Source of the DNA: Panorpa germanica
Taxonomy: Eukaryota; Arthropoda; Insecta; Mecoptera; Panorpidae
Length of the DNA: 64,000 nucleotides
Reading direction: 5' to 3'
NCBI GenBank assembly: GCA_963678705.1
Contig: OY783203.1
Location: forward strand, 62,001 to 126,000
Made by a program: the position numbers and the translations under genes. Below are positions 1 through 11,483 of this stretch, piece after piece (positions within the stretch are counted from its first letter, which is position 1; the number at the start of each line of letters is the position of its first letter). Below the pieces are notes generated by a model. It saw only the letters and a program-made list of their open reading frames with translations, did no database searches and was not told where the DNA came from.

Positions 1-139
1 CAACTTTAAGTACTTAGTTATCTCTAACAGCAGTTCTGTAGATGTAAAAATGTGTGAATGACTGAATATTACATAAATAATAATATCATATCATCATTAT
101 CATCCTATATTATAATGTGTTAAGCGTATATTTATGTTT

Positions 140-850
140 GTTTGTTGCTGAAATTCGTATGGTAGAATGAAAACAGCTCCGCCAATGTTTTTGAAAGCTT
201 GCTATTTCGTAGAGAAGAAAATTCTAAGACTTTTGGCGTTCTCGAATTTTCCTTGAATTCTCTGGAAACCTGTAGTTTTGGAAAAACTGAAAAAAAATGA
301 GCACTTTTATATAACTTTTTATTCATAAAAGATGGAAAGATGGAATTTTGCATGTGTATTACAATTATGAATATGAACATATTTCAAAATTTTAGAAAAA
401 GGCCGCTGAGAAAATTATGGCACCCGGTAGGAAACTTTTGAGAAAGCTTTAACTCTGGATTTTCTAATAATGAATATCATATTAAAAAAGAAAAAATCAA
501 AATTCAAAAATGTTATTTAGTGGTACTGGGAGCGGTTTTTGCCGAAGGTAAAAATTGTGGAAGAAAATTGAAATTTTGTATATAGGCTAACTTTGGTACC
601 TAATTTATAAATCGAAAAAAAGCCCATATTTTGAGAAAAAGTTTCAGTCAAATAACGCAAAATTTTAAAAATTAAAAAAAATTTATATTTTGTTGAAAAG
701 AATATATTTTAATAGTCGGTTTATATGAAAAATTATTTTAATATAGAACGAGTTTAATGTTTCCATTTGAAAATTGAATTAAAATTTGAAATGAAATTCA
801 ATTCACACACAAACGATAGACGTCGCTAAGGTACTATGCTAATTATAAGA
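140..850 (+). repeat. Dispersed repeat family R1, long copy
   Basis: This long copy holds module A (from ATTCGTATGGTAGAATG through AAATTCTAAGACTTTTGGCG) and a tail module (from GGCTAACTTTGGTACC to GACGTCGCTAAG). Similar stretches recur at 8380-8830, 39155-39500, 45680-45780 (minus), 48720-48990, 56890-57060 and 59290-59440 (minus). It has no protein-coding capacity that I can read. It lies in the intron or flank left of the first visible nes exon. No TIR or target-site duplication was identified, so the class is unknown. Confidence 0.7.
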
Positions 851-1062
851 TATTTAAGAGAACTTATAAAATATCAAAACAGGTTTATACAAGGTTTTAG
901 CTTATTACCTTTAGCTTCCATTTCGTGGTGAAATCCTTATTTAACTGAGCTATAATTTCTCTTATATATTATGGTATTAAATATGTCCACTCAATATGCA
1001 TTTCTTGTCAATAGTTGATATATTACTAAATTGGTTTTCTTATTTTTTTTTTTTTTTTTCAG

Positions 1063-1293
1063 GATATCCATTGGCGTACATTTTTCGTAAATTCGTGAAG
1101 GGGCAATCGACTTTTATCAATCATGTGTTCTTTACATTTACCGGATTGGCTCTATGTTATTTTAATTATGGATATGAAATTTATCACAGTGTGCTGGCCG
1201 TTCTAGTTACATATCTGACAATAAAAATATTTTCCGGTAAAATTCATGGAGTGATTTTCGTATTCGTTTTCCACATGTCCTACTTGCTAACAG
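1063..1293 (+). CDS. nes: nes exon (visible residues 1-77)
   Basis: The acceptor follows an unusually long run of 17 T residues ending TTTCAG. The donor is CAG|GTAAAA. The exon enters and leaves in phase 1. It encodes the N-terminal membrane region GYPLAYIFRK to HMSYLLTG, which has two or three hydrophobic helices. The reading frame continues open upstream to a Met at 996, but that part reads through the poly-T splice tract, so it is not coding. Confidence 0.9.
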
Positions 1294-2916
1294 GTAAAAT
1301 TTTTTGGTGTATACCCTAAAAACAGTTACGTTTATGCAAGGTTTATTTAACATAAAAAAGTGTTTCCTTTATGGTCAATATAGTATTAGATATTATAACC
1401 ATAGAGATATAAGAATAGAGTACGTAAAGTGTACGGCCGCGTGTAAGAGGAAGCGATAGATGCAAAACGAGAGATAGCTGCTCAGTGTCCTATCTGTTTC
1501 TTCCTAACCGAACCGCTGCTGCTGACTTGGTTGATTGGCGGTATGGTAGAGGGTACACACGTAAGCAGACGCTATTGTTAAAATAAAAATTAAGATAAAA
1601 ATATTTATAGTTAGTGTAGCATCCAACTATTATAGCTATATTTTCGTTAGCGCGGTGGTCAATCACAGTACTCGGCTCGAAAGAGACACACAGGACACTC
1701 GTCAGCTATCTCTCTCTTTGCTTATATTACAGTATTCAGCCTCTAACCTCTTGTATTCTTATATCTCTATGGTTATAACAGTTATCTTTAAAGATAAATT
1801 TATATTTTTTTAAGTTAATAAAGCTTTTTCTGCAAAAATACATAACGTTACATAATAAATTAATATATTAAAAGATTTTTAATGTCTTTTACATTTATTT
1901 TATTATAATGTAACAGTATTATGTTAAATTTCGGTAAGTAATAAAGTGTAATGTTAGGTTAAAAATATTACGATAAATAATACATGATATAACGTTCTGT
2001 GTTTAAGTGGGTATAATACTTCTATAATTTTAGGTTAAGATTAATTTAGGTATTCATTTTATAATTTATTACATATGTAGCCTATCATCATCGCATATTA
2101 TAATGATCATTATTTGAAATTAGTGTAAGATTTAACAGATTTTGAAAATTTAGCCAACAGCATTAAGCTGGACTTTAGATTTATGTGTTTTAGGGTTCGA
2201 TTCCCGGATTAGTGTTATATTTTATGGACTTGAAAGGTATCAGAATCAGAGTTTAATTGATTATGTGTGATTGGATAGTAGCAAATCTATTGTATATGTT
2301 CGAAATTTTAATAATTAAATCCAGTAGCAGGGCTGATTAACCATGGCCAATGCTTAAACGTAGATACATTGTTGAAATTTATTATACATACGACTGTAAC
2401 TGAAGAAAAAAGCTTTGCAATTTTTAAAGAACATTATCAATAATTTGAATAAAGAAAAAAAATGATTGTAGGTTACTATTTTACTGGTACTGATACGTAT
2501 GACATCAAATGGACCATGCCCCATTGTGTATTGGTGCTACGTCTAATCGGCCTCGTGTTTGATCATTATGACGGGCAACAGCCTTTTGATACTTTGTCAA
2601 CTGAAACCAAGAAGTGGGCGTTGCAAAGGTAAGCCAGGTATTCTTCCAAATCGAGATTCTTCTACAATTTATTTCTTTACACTACAACTTTATTTATAAA
2701 GAGTAATTACATTCACTCCAACCTATAATATAATAATAACTGTAAATTATTTCGAATGAAACTAAACTAAGCAGTTCCGTTGTTCTTCCTTTCGTTTTAT
2801 TTAATTTATCTTTCTGAGAAATTTGGTACAGTGAAAGAGTTTAATAACATAACATAATAAATTTAATTTAAATTAGATCGTTGGCCTATAATGCAAAAGT
2901 TAAACATATAACGTGT

Positions 2917-2991
<75 letters not shown>

Positions 2992-5900
2992 TATATATAT
3001 ATAATATATAGTTATATATATATATAATATATAGTTATATATATATATCTTATAACATACCTCAAGTTTTAATTTTCTTTATTCGATATTTTTGGCTTTG
3101 GCATATTATGGTATATATTTTACAATTATATATTTTACAATTATATATTTTAAACAAGCACCGGGGTAAACGCTTCTATTAGAATTCACTATGGTATACC
3201 ATTTGCATTTCAAATTACAGATGAGTCAATTTACGCGTAAGTTATGAACATTGACATATCGTACCAGTAACCTGTACCTGGTACCTGGAAATTTCTATGC
3301 AAGTTATGTAAAACTAATAACTTATAACGTTATGATAACTAATTCTTACTTTACAGTGCGCCTAGCTTGTTGGAAGTGGCTGGACACACATATTTCCCAG
3401 CAGGTTTCCTGGTTGGACCTCAGTTTCCAATGAAGCGATATCTTAGATATGCCCAAGGAGAATTTGAAAAATTTGTAAGAAATTTTTTTATTAAATAATA
3501 AAAGTTACTTAAGTCCATGCATTTACTCGATGTATACATTAATATTGTTAAATATTATTATTTCAGAAATTTCCAGTGGTAATATTTAATTATTTTCTTT
3601 TTTTGTTTTAGTTTAGTTGTTCTGCGTCTTTTAAAAGTTATTTAATATATTTACGTAGCCTGTAGTATTTATTTAAATTATCAATATATGGAATTGCGTA
3701 TATAGATTAAATAATTATATTTGATCATTTTGTTTTCGGTTTCGTCAAGTTTGCTTTGCTAATTGCTAATCAAGTTTGCTTTGTTTATATAATTTTTTTT
3801 GATTTGGCAGATTATTTTTTATTTTTATTTTCGTGAGGAAGGATAAGTTTTTGAATTCAACATCAAATATTTTTTGATTTACAAATCGAGTGCTGTTATT
3901 ACATTAATAATTATTTTGAGTTTATTTCTTTTGTTAATCAGACATTATTGCGTCACTTACACATTTTTTAATTTCGTGATTGCGAAGGACCTGAAATTTT
4001 ACACAAATTGTTTTTTCATGCAATGGCTCCAAATGACAGAGTAGCGCAAAAAAGAATTTAACTTTGAAAATAAGGTCCACTTTAATATTAGTACAGGGTC
4101 CCACTTGTTTCTTTATTCTTCTTTCGTTTTTTTTATTCCATATTAGCCCAGTTCCAAGAGCGAAAACAAGGCACTTATCTGACATCAAAGCCGCTAATAT
4201 TAAATAGTAAATTCCAAGTTATCCATCATCAAATGAATGTCAAATAATAGCAACAGTGTTGGGTTGTGGTACAAAGTGTTATAGTCTATGCGGTAGTTAA
4301 GATACGCAGCAATACGTTTACGTCCTTACAATGTAAAGCAAGGCGGAACTTTAAAGAAAACGTCATTGGTTTTAACTTACTGAGCTTCCTCGTATGATTT
4401 TCCATCAGTTGTTTATTTTGAAGTTTTTGTTTGAATCTCATTTTGTTGTCTTAAGATAATTCGGTGTTATTGCTTTATTCAATGCATTATGAAATAACAT
4501 AAACATAAACTTGACATTACTAGTTCTTTAAGGCATTAATCACTGAATATGCCAACGTCGTGTAAGTACAATAATAAGTAACAAAATAAAGGATAAAAGA
4601 AAGTCCCTATTAAAATAAATAAAATATTTTTGTTTTTGTAGAGACACCTTATGCGGTGATTGTGATAGTGAGTGAGTGTAATACTATTATGAGCTAGTTT
4701 GAGGCCCAGATCACTATCTAATAATCATAACAACACAATATACATTACAGAATACTAGATTACAAATATAAAGAACATTAACAAACAAATGTCGCTAACA
4801 GTACCTACACGCTGTCGGAGATTTTCCCATTCTCTTGTTTTGTAATTTTTCAAAGGTGGCAACCCTAATTTACAGAACCATATTCAAATTGGATAATGAC
4901 ATATGTGTTTCTTAAAAATAAAACATTTTTCACTCACAATTTCCTGACCCATCGGAATATTTCAGTGATAAATGCCTTTAAGTATTGTTGCTTTGCTGTT
5001 CTCTTTTTTATTCACTAGTATGCAAATTATTTCTTATTAGTTTTTGATATTTACAAAAAGAATATTTATTATTAACATAAGTAATATAAAACAATAGTAA
5101 AATCCGTACATGAGAATCCGTACGGCATAGTTTGTGAAATTGCAAAATGTTTGTTTGTTAGATAAATGTGCGGTTTGGAATCGATTTGGTTGCATTTGTA
5201 TTGAGGAGGGCCTAATCTTAATTATTAATATTTACACGTAAATGCCTCAACAACATTTTCTTATTTTAGGACGGATCTGTTAGCTACGGTATTCGCAGAC
5301 TCGTAATGGGTCTTTTTTATTTAACCGTTAATCAAATTGGAAGCACTTGGCTTACTGATGATTTTCTATTATCAGAGCAATTCCAGGAATTATCAATAAT
5401 ATATCGAATGCTTTTGATTGGAATCTGGGGCAAGATGACACTGTATAAATACATATCTATCTGGTTGATAAGTGAAGGCGCATGCTGTTGCTTTGGTCTG
5501 TAATTCAATAAATGAATCACCAAACATTAAAATCTAATTCTAAATTGATTATAATTATTTCCAATAATTTTTCAGGTTTAACTTACAATGAAGAAAAGGA
5601 TGATTGGACAGGATGTGAAAATATCAAGTTATATATTTTTGAAAACGCTACCAAGTTTGGACACTATATTGAAAGTTTTAATGTTAATACGAATTGGTGG
5701 GTTTCTCAATATGTCTACAAGAGACTGAAATTTATGGGAAATAGGTACTCTATCATCTACTTACTATAATGTATATGATATCTCGAAAACGGCACCAAAT
5801 CGAAATTTTTGAACTTGGAAATAATTGGTAATCTGATGGTGACTTAAAGAAGTCCCCAACCAAGCTGGAATAACCGCGAGTTAGCTACGAGTTCAAACAT

Positions 5901-6940
5901 GTGTGAGAAGTTGCTGGTTCTTCACGTTTCCGATTGGTCTTATTGTAGAGTGGGCGATCCATTTTTCAACACAACTGATGATTCTTTCAAAAAAGGGATG
6001 ATTTCATTGCATTTGATGCGTATCGCAAATATTAACTCGTTGTGCTGAATTCAAGCGGAACCCAATAATTAAGCTTTTTATCAAGTTCAAGACATTTTAA
6101 TTGTTTTCAATTGCATTGCAAGTGTATGTTAGCCTTAACATTAATTATACAAGATGCCAAAATAATAGTAGTCATCGGTGATAAGACAAGATATTGGAAA
6201 AAGACCAACGTTAAATAAATTAAATTAAAAAAATATATTACTTGCTAACCTTATACGAGTATATTACATGAAATATTATTAATTTTAAATATTTGTTTAA
6301 TTTTAGGTACCTTAGCCAAGGCTTTACCTTACTCTTTTTAGCTGTTTGGCATGGTTTTCACTCAGGATATTACATGTGCTTTTTCATGGAGTTTGTCGTC
6401 ATGTTTTTTGAGAAAGAAGTAAGATTTATTTTAAAATTAAATTTTTAAGTTCACTTTTTTTCGTTTAATATACATACATATTCCATTACTCCCGTGTGAT
6501 GAGGTAACAGTATAAAGCAAATATAAATAATCGACATGGACAGATTAAGAAAGGGAAACTACTACTACTACTACTTCTGACTGTATAATATAATTTATAC
6601 AATAGTCAAATCTTGAGTATTATTTTTTATGAACTCTTAAATATGTTATACGTTTAATTTTTTGTTTCAGTTTGAACCCATTCTTAGTCGGAACAAAACA
6701 GCTATGGATTTCCTGAGCTCTCCATTTATGCAACCAATATTGTTTGTTTTACTGAAATTATATACGATTGTAAATATGGGATACTGCCTTGTACCGTTTG
6801 CATTTCTTAATGTCCACAGATGGTGGCACGTTTATTCGGTAGTATATTTTTATGGATTTATTGTTTTTTTGCCATGGCCGTTTATCTATAAACCCATTGT
6901 TAAAATGATATTGCGACCAAGCAACCCGAAAGTAGATTAA
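1063..6940 (+). CDS. nes: Lysophospholipid acyltransferase, LPCAT3/MBOAT5 type (5'-partial, 7 exons)
   Basis: Seven exons join in phase: 1063-1293, 2472-2628, 3357-3474, 5270-5495, 5576-5744, 6307-6418 and 6671-6940, all with AG acceptors and GT donors. They give 427 residues ending at TAA 6938-6940. The family enzyme adds polyunsaturated acyl chains from acyl-CoA to lysophosphatidylcholine and related lysophospholipids in the ER membrane (Lands cycle). Segments recognisable as LPCAT3/nessy include GYPLAYIFRKF, FTGLALCYFNYGYEIYHS, YDIKWTMPHCVL, PSLLEVAGHTYFPAGFLVGP, IWGKMTLYKY, SFNVNTNWW and FLAVWHGFHSGY. The catalytic MBOAT His is His316 of the visible part (WHG), and the conserved Asn lies in the NTNWW segment (residues 282-286). 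Hydrophobic stretches run throughout, as expected for a polytopic protein. Vertebrate LPCAT3 is about 487 residues, so roughly 50-60 N-terminal residues are missing, encoded upstream of the window. The first visible exon enters in phase 1. Identity is seen from family motifs; activity is inferred. Confidence 0.93.
1392..1780. mobile_element. MITE with long terminal inverted repeats
   Basis: Both ends carry the same inverted sequence, beginning TTATAACCATAGAGATATAA and continuing GAATA: left end about 1394-1420, right end about 1752-1779. The similarity resumes inside, with AGAGATAGCTG...GTGTCCT at 1470-1490 and its reverse complement at 1690-1720. The element is therefore nearly palindromic over most of about 385 bp. 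It sits in the nes intron between residues 77 and 78. No transposase is encoded. The superfamily is not clear; a TA duplication is possible. Confidence 0.75.
2130..2400 (+). mobile_element. tRNA-derived SINE remnant
   Basis: A B-box-like stretch GGGTTCGATTCCCGG lies at about 2192-2206, followed by ATTAGTGTTATATTTTATGG. The same downstream wording recurs in degraded form at about 10498-10540. No intact A box or tRNA fold was found, so this is a SINE rather than a tRNA gene. Confidence 0.45.
2472..2628 (+). CDS. nes: nes exon (residues 78-130)
   Basis: Acceptor TTGTAG|GT and donor AAAG|GTAAGC. It encodes YYFTGTDTYDIKWTMPHCVL and then LRLIGLVFDHYDG, the LPCAT3 signature block. It enters in phase 1 and leaves in phase 2. 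An (AT)n microsatellite sits in the next intron. Confidence 0.93.
2918..3050. repeat. (AT)n microsatellite in nes intron
   Basis: A run of TA dinucleotides about 70 bases long is followed by three copies of a TATAATATATAGTTATA-like unit. It lies in the intron between residues 129 and 131. Confidence 0.95.
3055..3135 (+). repeat. Fragment of module B dispersed repeat
   Basis: CTCAAGTTTTAATTTTCTTT followed by ATTCGATATTTTTGGCTTTG matches the module B wording at 36215-36250, 59070-59105 and 59725-59760. Confidence 0.5.
3357..3474 (+). CDS. nes: nes exon (residues 130-169)
   Basis: Acceptor TTTACAG|T and donor TTT|GTAAGA. It encodes APSLLEVAGHTYFPAGFLVG and then PQFPMKRYLRYAQGEFEKF, closely matching the vertebrate LPCAT3 block around PSLLEVAG and FLVGPQF. 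It leaves in phase 0. Confidence 0.94.
3985..4110 (+). repeat. Dispersed repeat R5, copy 1
   Basis: The stretch TTTTTTCATGCAATGGCTCC followed by AAATGACAGAGTAGCGCAAAAAA and a GGTCCAC segment matches 30690-30790 closely. It lies inside the 1.8-kb nes intron 3475-5269, which otherwise shows no coding sequence or recognisable RNA. Confidence 0.6.
5270..5495 (+). CDS. nes: nes exon (residues 170-245)
   Basis: Acceptor TTATTTTAG|GAC. The only donor that keeps the phase is TTTG|GTCTGT at 5496, a weak non-consensus site. The next GT at 5500 would shift the frame. It encodes DGSVSYGIRRLVMGLFYLTV and later RMLLIGIWGKMTLYKYISIW, ending SEGACCCFG. The intron that follows is only 80 bp (5496-5575). Confidence 0.88.
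5576..5744 (+). CDS. nes: nes exon with the NTNWW segment (residues 245-301)
   Basis: Acceptor TTTTTCAG|GT and donor ATAG|GTACTC. It encodes GLTYNEEKDDWTGCENIKL and then ESFNVNTNWWVSQYVYKRLK. The SFNxNTN-W segment carries the conserved Asn of the MBOAT active site. Confidence 0.92.
5830..6235 (+). repeat. Nes intron 5745-6306 with a SINE-like tail
   Basis: This intron ends in AACGTTAAATAAATTAAATT at about 6209, which resembles the tail CGACGTTAAATAAATTT at about 10648-10665 and AACGTTAAATAAAAATT near 40244. It therefore appears to hold an old retroposon. Promoter boxes are too degraded to identify. Confidence 0.35.
6307..6418 (+). CDS. nes: nes exon with catalytic His (residues 301-338)
   Basis: Acceptor AATTTTAG|G and donor GAA|GTAAGA. 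It encodes YLSQGFTLLFLAVWHGFHSG and then YYMCFFMEFVVMFFEKE. The WHGFHSGY motif holds the near-invariant MBOAT catalytic His (residue 316). Confidence 0.94.
6671..6940 (+). CDS. nes: nes terminal exon (residues 339-427)
   Basis: Acceptor TTTGTTTCAG|TTT. It encodes FEPILSRNKTAMDFLSSPF onward, two further hydrophobic segments around VNMGYCLVPFAFLNV and SVVYFYGFIVFLPWPFIY, and ends RPSNPKVD. No classical KKXX ER-retrieval tail is present at the C terminus. Confidence 0.92.
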   Translation, partial: FEPILSRNKTAMDFLSSPFMQPILFVLLKLYTIVNMGYCLVPFAFLNVHRWWHVYSVVYFYGFIVFLPWPFIYKPIVKMILRPSNPKVD

Positions 6941-7031
6941 CGAATCGTTACTTATCATAGTCTCAATATAATGTTGAATTTATATAAATTTATGCATATT
7001 TATTATTTTTTTTATAAATATATTTATTTAT

Positions 7032-7037
7032 AATAAA
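7032..7037 (+). terminator. Likely nes polyadenylation signal
   Basis: An AATAAA hexamer lies about 92 bases after the nes stop codon, followed by T-rich DNA. Several later AATAAA/ATTAAA-like hexamers exist in this AT-rich tract, so other cleavage sites are possible. Confidence 0.5.
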
Positions 7038-8379
7038 CTGTTCATATATAATCTTTTAAAATTATATATTTAATAGTGAAGTTGTAATAGATATTTTTTA
7101 GCTTTAAAGTTTTGCAACTAATTGTGACTTCCTCAAATACATTTATTGTATTTTCTTTAATTAAAATGTACTAATCATTTTAAAAAATTAGAATAATAAA
7201 TATATATATTTATATATGTACTTGATATTGTTTCTCTATATTTATACTTTATACTATTGTTCACATTTATATTTGTTAACTTAATTATAAGTTTACATTA
7301 TTTATTTTTTACTAATTCTAATTTCACTAAACAAAGCTTCAAGATAATTGATAATTATTATGTATAAAACATATTCTACATTATACATTTGAGATATGCT
7401 TTTCAAGAGTGATTATTATAAGTCACATTATATTTTAACAAACGAAAGCAATAAAAATAATAAAACTTCCATGCCAGTAAGGTTATGTATAAAACAAATA
7501 ATTCTTTATGCAAAAATACTAACAGTAAATAGAAAAATATTTACATTCCATAATAATAATTTACATATTTTAAAATATTGTACATTTTTCTCGTTAGATT
7601 GGGTTTAATACATGTGATTTAAAATGTATTACATAGTTTTATTCCATAATCCTAATCTAAAAGTCAATAACAAAACTAAAAATGAAACATAATTATAAAA
7701 TGAAAAACACCAACGTTTTATTTTATATTGAAATCAATATTAGTACAATTATTATTATGACTAGTCAAAATACTAATCTTAAAATAATTTAAATAAGATT
7801 ACTGTACTTGTAGTAGTTGGAGATAAACTTGACTGTACTAGAGAGTGATTTTTAATCTGAACTGTATTGATTTAATTTAATTAATATAAACTAATTAAAT
7901 ATCAAAGAACATACATTTGTGATGAGACTACAAATTTGAAATATGTTTGTTACTTAGTATTCATTTTATTCTTGCATTTTAATGTTAGATTTTAAGAGAA
8001 CTAGCATATATCGTTAATGTAAATTTTATTAAATTTGAAAATCAGTTTTAATTTATTTGTTTCAGAATTTGTAGTACTTCAAACAGATTGCACATAATAC
8101 GATGAATTAAACAAATACTATTTAATTTGAATTTACATGTTAAATTACCGTTAATTACATGTTAATTATTAGTACATTAATATTCCTATATCTATAGCAA
8201 ATAAAATAATAGCTTCAGATGCAGATGTAGGATTTTTATACGGAAATTAAATATCGGACACCACAGAGCTACGATATACGATGTGTATCTGATAATAGTA
8301 AAGTACCCGTATGTTCACAATATTCATAACTTTATTTGTTCGATATTTAAGCCTAGTTCTCTATATATAAAAAAATTTC

Positions 8380-8830
8380 AACTTTCTAACATAATTTTTA
8401 CTTTCGGAAAAATTCGCCCCTGTGCGGGAAAAATTAATTTTAAGTAAATTTTTAAAATTTTGATTGACTTTGTATCTTTTACGAAGTAGAAGTTATACAG
8501 CAAAATGGAAAAGAAAATTATGCAAAAAAATTTTTGAGTAAAATTTCTTTTTGAAAGTTGAAATTGTGTATGGAGGCTAACTTTGGTACCTAATTTATAA
8601 ATCAAATAAAAATTTCTAAATTTAGAAAATTGAAGAAAATATTTTTTTATATTGAGTTTATATGAAAAAATATTTTTAATATTTCACTCCTGTAATTATA
8701 TTAAAGCCAAATATTTCAATTTAAAAAAGGTATTATAATTTTAAATGAAATTATGAAGTATTTTATTGAATTCAAATCATACACACTAAACAGACGTTGC
8801 TTTGCGATGCGATGCGATGAACGCTAGTGA
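8380..8830 (+). repeat. Dispersed repeat R1, second long copy
   Basis: It matches 540-850: GGAGGCTAACTTTGGTACCT at 8573, TATATGAAAAAATATTTTTA further on, and the end ACACTAAACAGACGTTGCTT. After the end there is a short GCGAT trinucleotide-like duplication (GCGATGCGATGCGATGA). Confidence 0.7.
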
Positions 8831-10489
8831 TGTTATATTGTAACTGGCGTATAGTAGTATGTCAGACCATGTCAAAGAATTATTATGAAGTAAATCTGGA
8901 GGAAAGAGATTACTAGGCTTGACGCTTAATGCGTATGCCTTTATTATTATTATTAGGTTGTTTATATTAATTAAATTTTACAAAAAGAATTATAGAAAAT
9001 TTATTTACTAGTGTAAGATCATTCCAAAACAATGATAGAAAAATTCTAAATATTTTAATCATAAATAGTTTGTAGCTTGTTTGAAATACAATTTGTAATG
9101 CGTTCTTAATGCTTTACTATTTTAAACGATTAAAGAAGTGTATCGAAATATCGTAGATAATAAATATATTTTCATTCTAAATTACAAATATCTTTTATTA
9201 TAAAAAGTATATCATCATTAATCGAAAAATGTCATCAAATGAGTATCGTTGATGATATTAATGACTTATTAGTTTGAGAAATCATTCTTTTTGCAGTGCA
9301 TAAAATAACTATAATATCAATGGAATAAGTGTACCGTGTTCAAAAGGATGTTGCCAACTTTGAATACATAATAAATTGAACCTTTGAAATAGGTTTACCC
9401 TTCAGGCAATTGTGACTGGATACAAAAGATTTTTATTCATCACAACTGTATCTATGTATTGTAGTGGGATTGTGTCCATGTATTGACCGAATGGTAATTG
9501 TGATATAAGCAAACGAAATTGTTTTTTTTTCCATAAGCTTACTAAAAGGTAAATCTGGCACTGGTAAAACTCCGATTAAATTGTCAGACTTGTCGTAACA
9601 GAGTGGTATTACATTTAAATAACATACGTAAATTAAAATTAAAAATTAAAATCCTCGATTTAAAGCAGAGCCTGTTTTTAAATAAAATCAGCGCGTATGG
9701 ATTCGTTTAGAACTCTTTTCCGATCTTCGTTTTAAATTTTATTATGAAAATTTGTTTACAAGAAATGATTTATAGATATTTCAAAACACAGTTTAAAGTC
9801 CAAGGTTTTAAAATATTTTTTAAAATAATTTTTTGCTATAATATTTAACTATAACATATGGGTTTATCTATTAAAAAAACTTTTTGTATAAATAACATTT
9901 TATTACGAATAGTACATTATGTGAATTTAACAAAAGCAGGAACATAACAATAGATTTTTTGAATAGTTTTTTTAAAGGAAATATTTGTTTTGCTTAATAC
10001 TGTTCATGAGTTTAAAAATTCCTAAAAAAAACTTTTCTACCCTTTTTTTATTTTTGCAATGTTTTATATAAATTATTTTTACCCCTTTTAGGTAAAGGGT
10101 GACATATCATTTATTGTACTACGATTTAATCCGATTTAAGATATTTTATATAAAATTGAGCATCTGTCTAGTTTATTCAAAAATAAAAATAATACAATGA
10201 AAATCTTTTTATGGAATTCCTCACAATTTACTGCCGTTATACGCTTTAAAAATAGAAACCCAAAATTTGGTATAAAATGTTAGCATTATTCTTTAATACC
10301 ATAATGCTATAAAAAACTATTATTACATTATTTTGGTTAAAAAAGTGGAATCTGGAATCGACTTAGAGAGCATATATATAATATTTAATTATATTTTGTA
10401 GGAAGAACACAGTTAAAAATATTAACATAAAAAAATTGTTCAAATAAGAATTGATCGAAAACGAAGATACTTTACACCAGATGTACGCA

Positions 10490-10680
10490 CAGCAAGCGTT
10501 TGGGTTTGATTAACGGATCAGCGCTATATTTTCTGGATTTACTTCTTTAATTCCACTAATTGTATCCATTGTATAGTCATAAATATATCAGACCGTGATG
10601 TAGTCCAGCCACCATGTAAACTGTCAAGGTCAGCATCGGAAGTATACCGACGTTAAATAAATTTAAAAAAAATTATTAAA
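10490..10680 (+). mobile_element. Degraded tRNA-derived SINE
   Basis: GGGTTTGATTAACGGATCAG resembles a decayed B box and matches the copy near 2192. The copy ends with CCGACGTTAAATAAATTT and an A-rich tail at about 10648-10680. Confidence 0.45.
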
Positions 10681-11458
10681 AAATAGATAATAAAAATAAT
10701 ATTATGAATTTTAGAATTTTATTAAAAATCATTAAAAGTTGTATGTTTATTGTGTTTCCTTTACCTTAAGATTTTCATTGTTTTCATGCTTTTGGGGTCC
10801 AACAGTGTTCCGACCGCAGGGTATATCACACTATATTAATTGATTGAAAAAGTTTGAATAATTTATACATAAGATTTTATTTGAAGTAAATCAATATTAC
10901 GATATAAATTATGAACAATAAGTATAAAATAATTATAAATAGTCTAAAAAATAATATTAAATACCCTTACACTTCTTTAAATATATTATAATTTTAAATA
11001 ATAACTTAATAATAAGACCTATTGTAATAAATACGTTTATTTATCCTATGACTAGAATTCTAATGACAAGATTTTTATTTTAACTTTTTTCTGTGTATGT
11101 TTAAACTCTTAGTAATCTGTTATCTGTCTGTTATCTGTCTTCTTCATGATATTTATTTGTTAACATTTTTATACCAACAAAATAATTTGATAGCACCTTA
11201 ATTTGGTTTTAATAATACAAAACAATTGTTAACAAAAAAAATACTGCAGTTATACATTTTATCCAATGTTCCTTTAAACGAATTTTACTCATTTATTTTA
11301 TATTTTTGATTTCTAGTTGTACGAGTATTTTAATATAAATTTGTGATTCTTTTTACTGATTTTTACTATTTACTTTATCACTTCTGACTTTTAGTTAGAG
11401 AAAATGTTTGTAAACCATTGTATAAATATGCGTGAACCTGCTTGGTCTACCGGCGAAA

Positions 11459-11483
11459 CGTGCGTGTGCGTGTGCGTGTGCGT
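11459..11483. repeat. (GTGTGC)n minisatellite
   Basis: Four tandem copies of a GTGTGC/GCGTGT hexamer. Confidence 0.85.
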
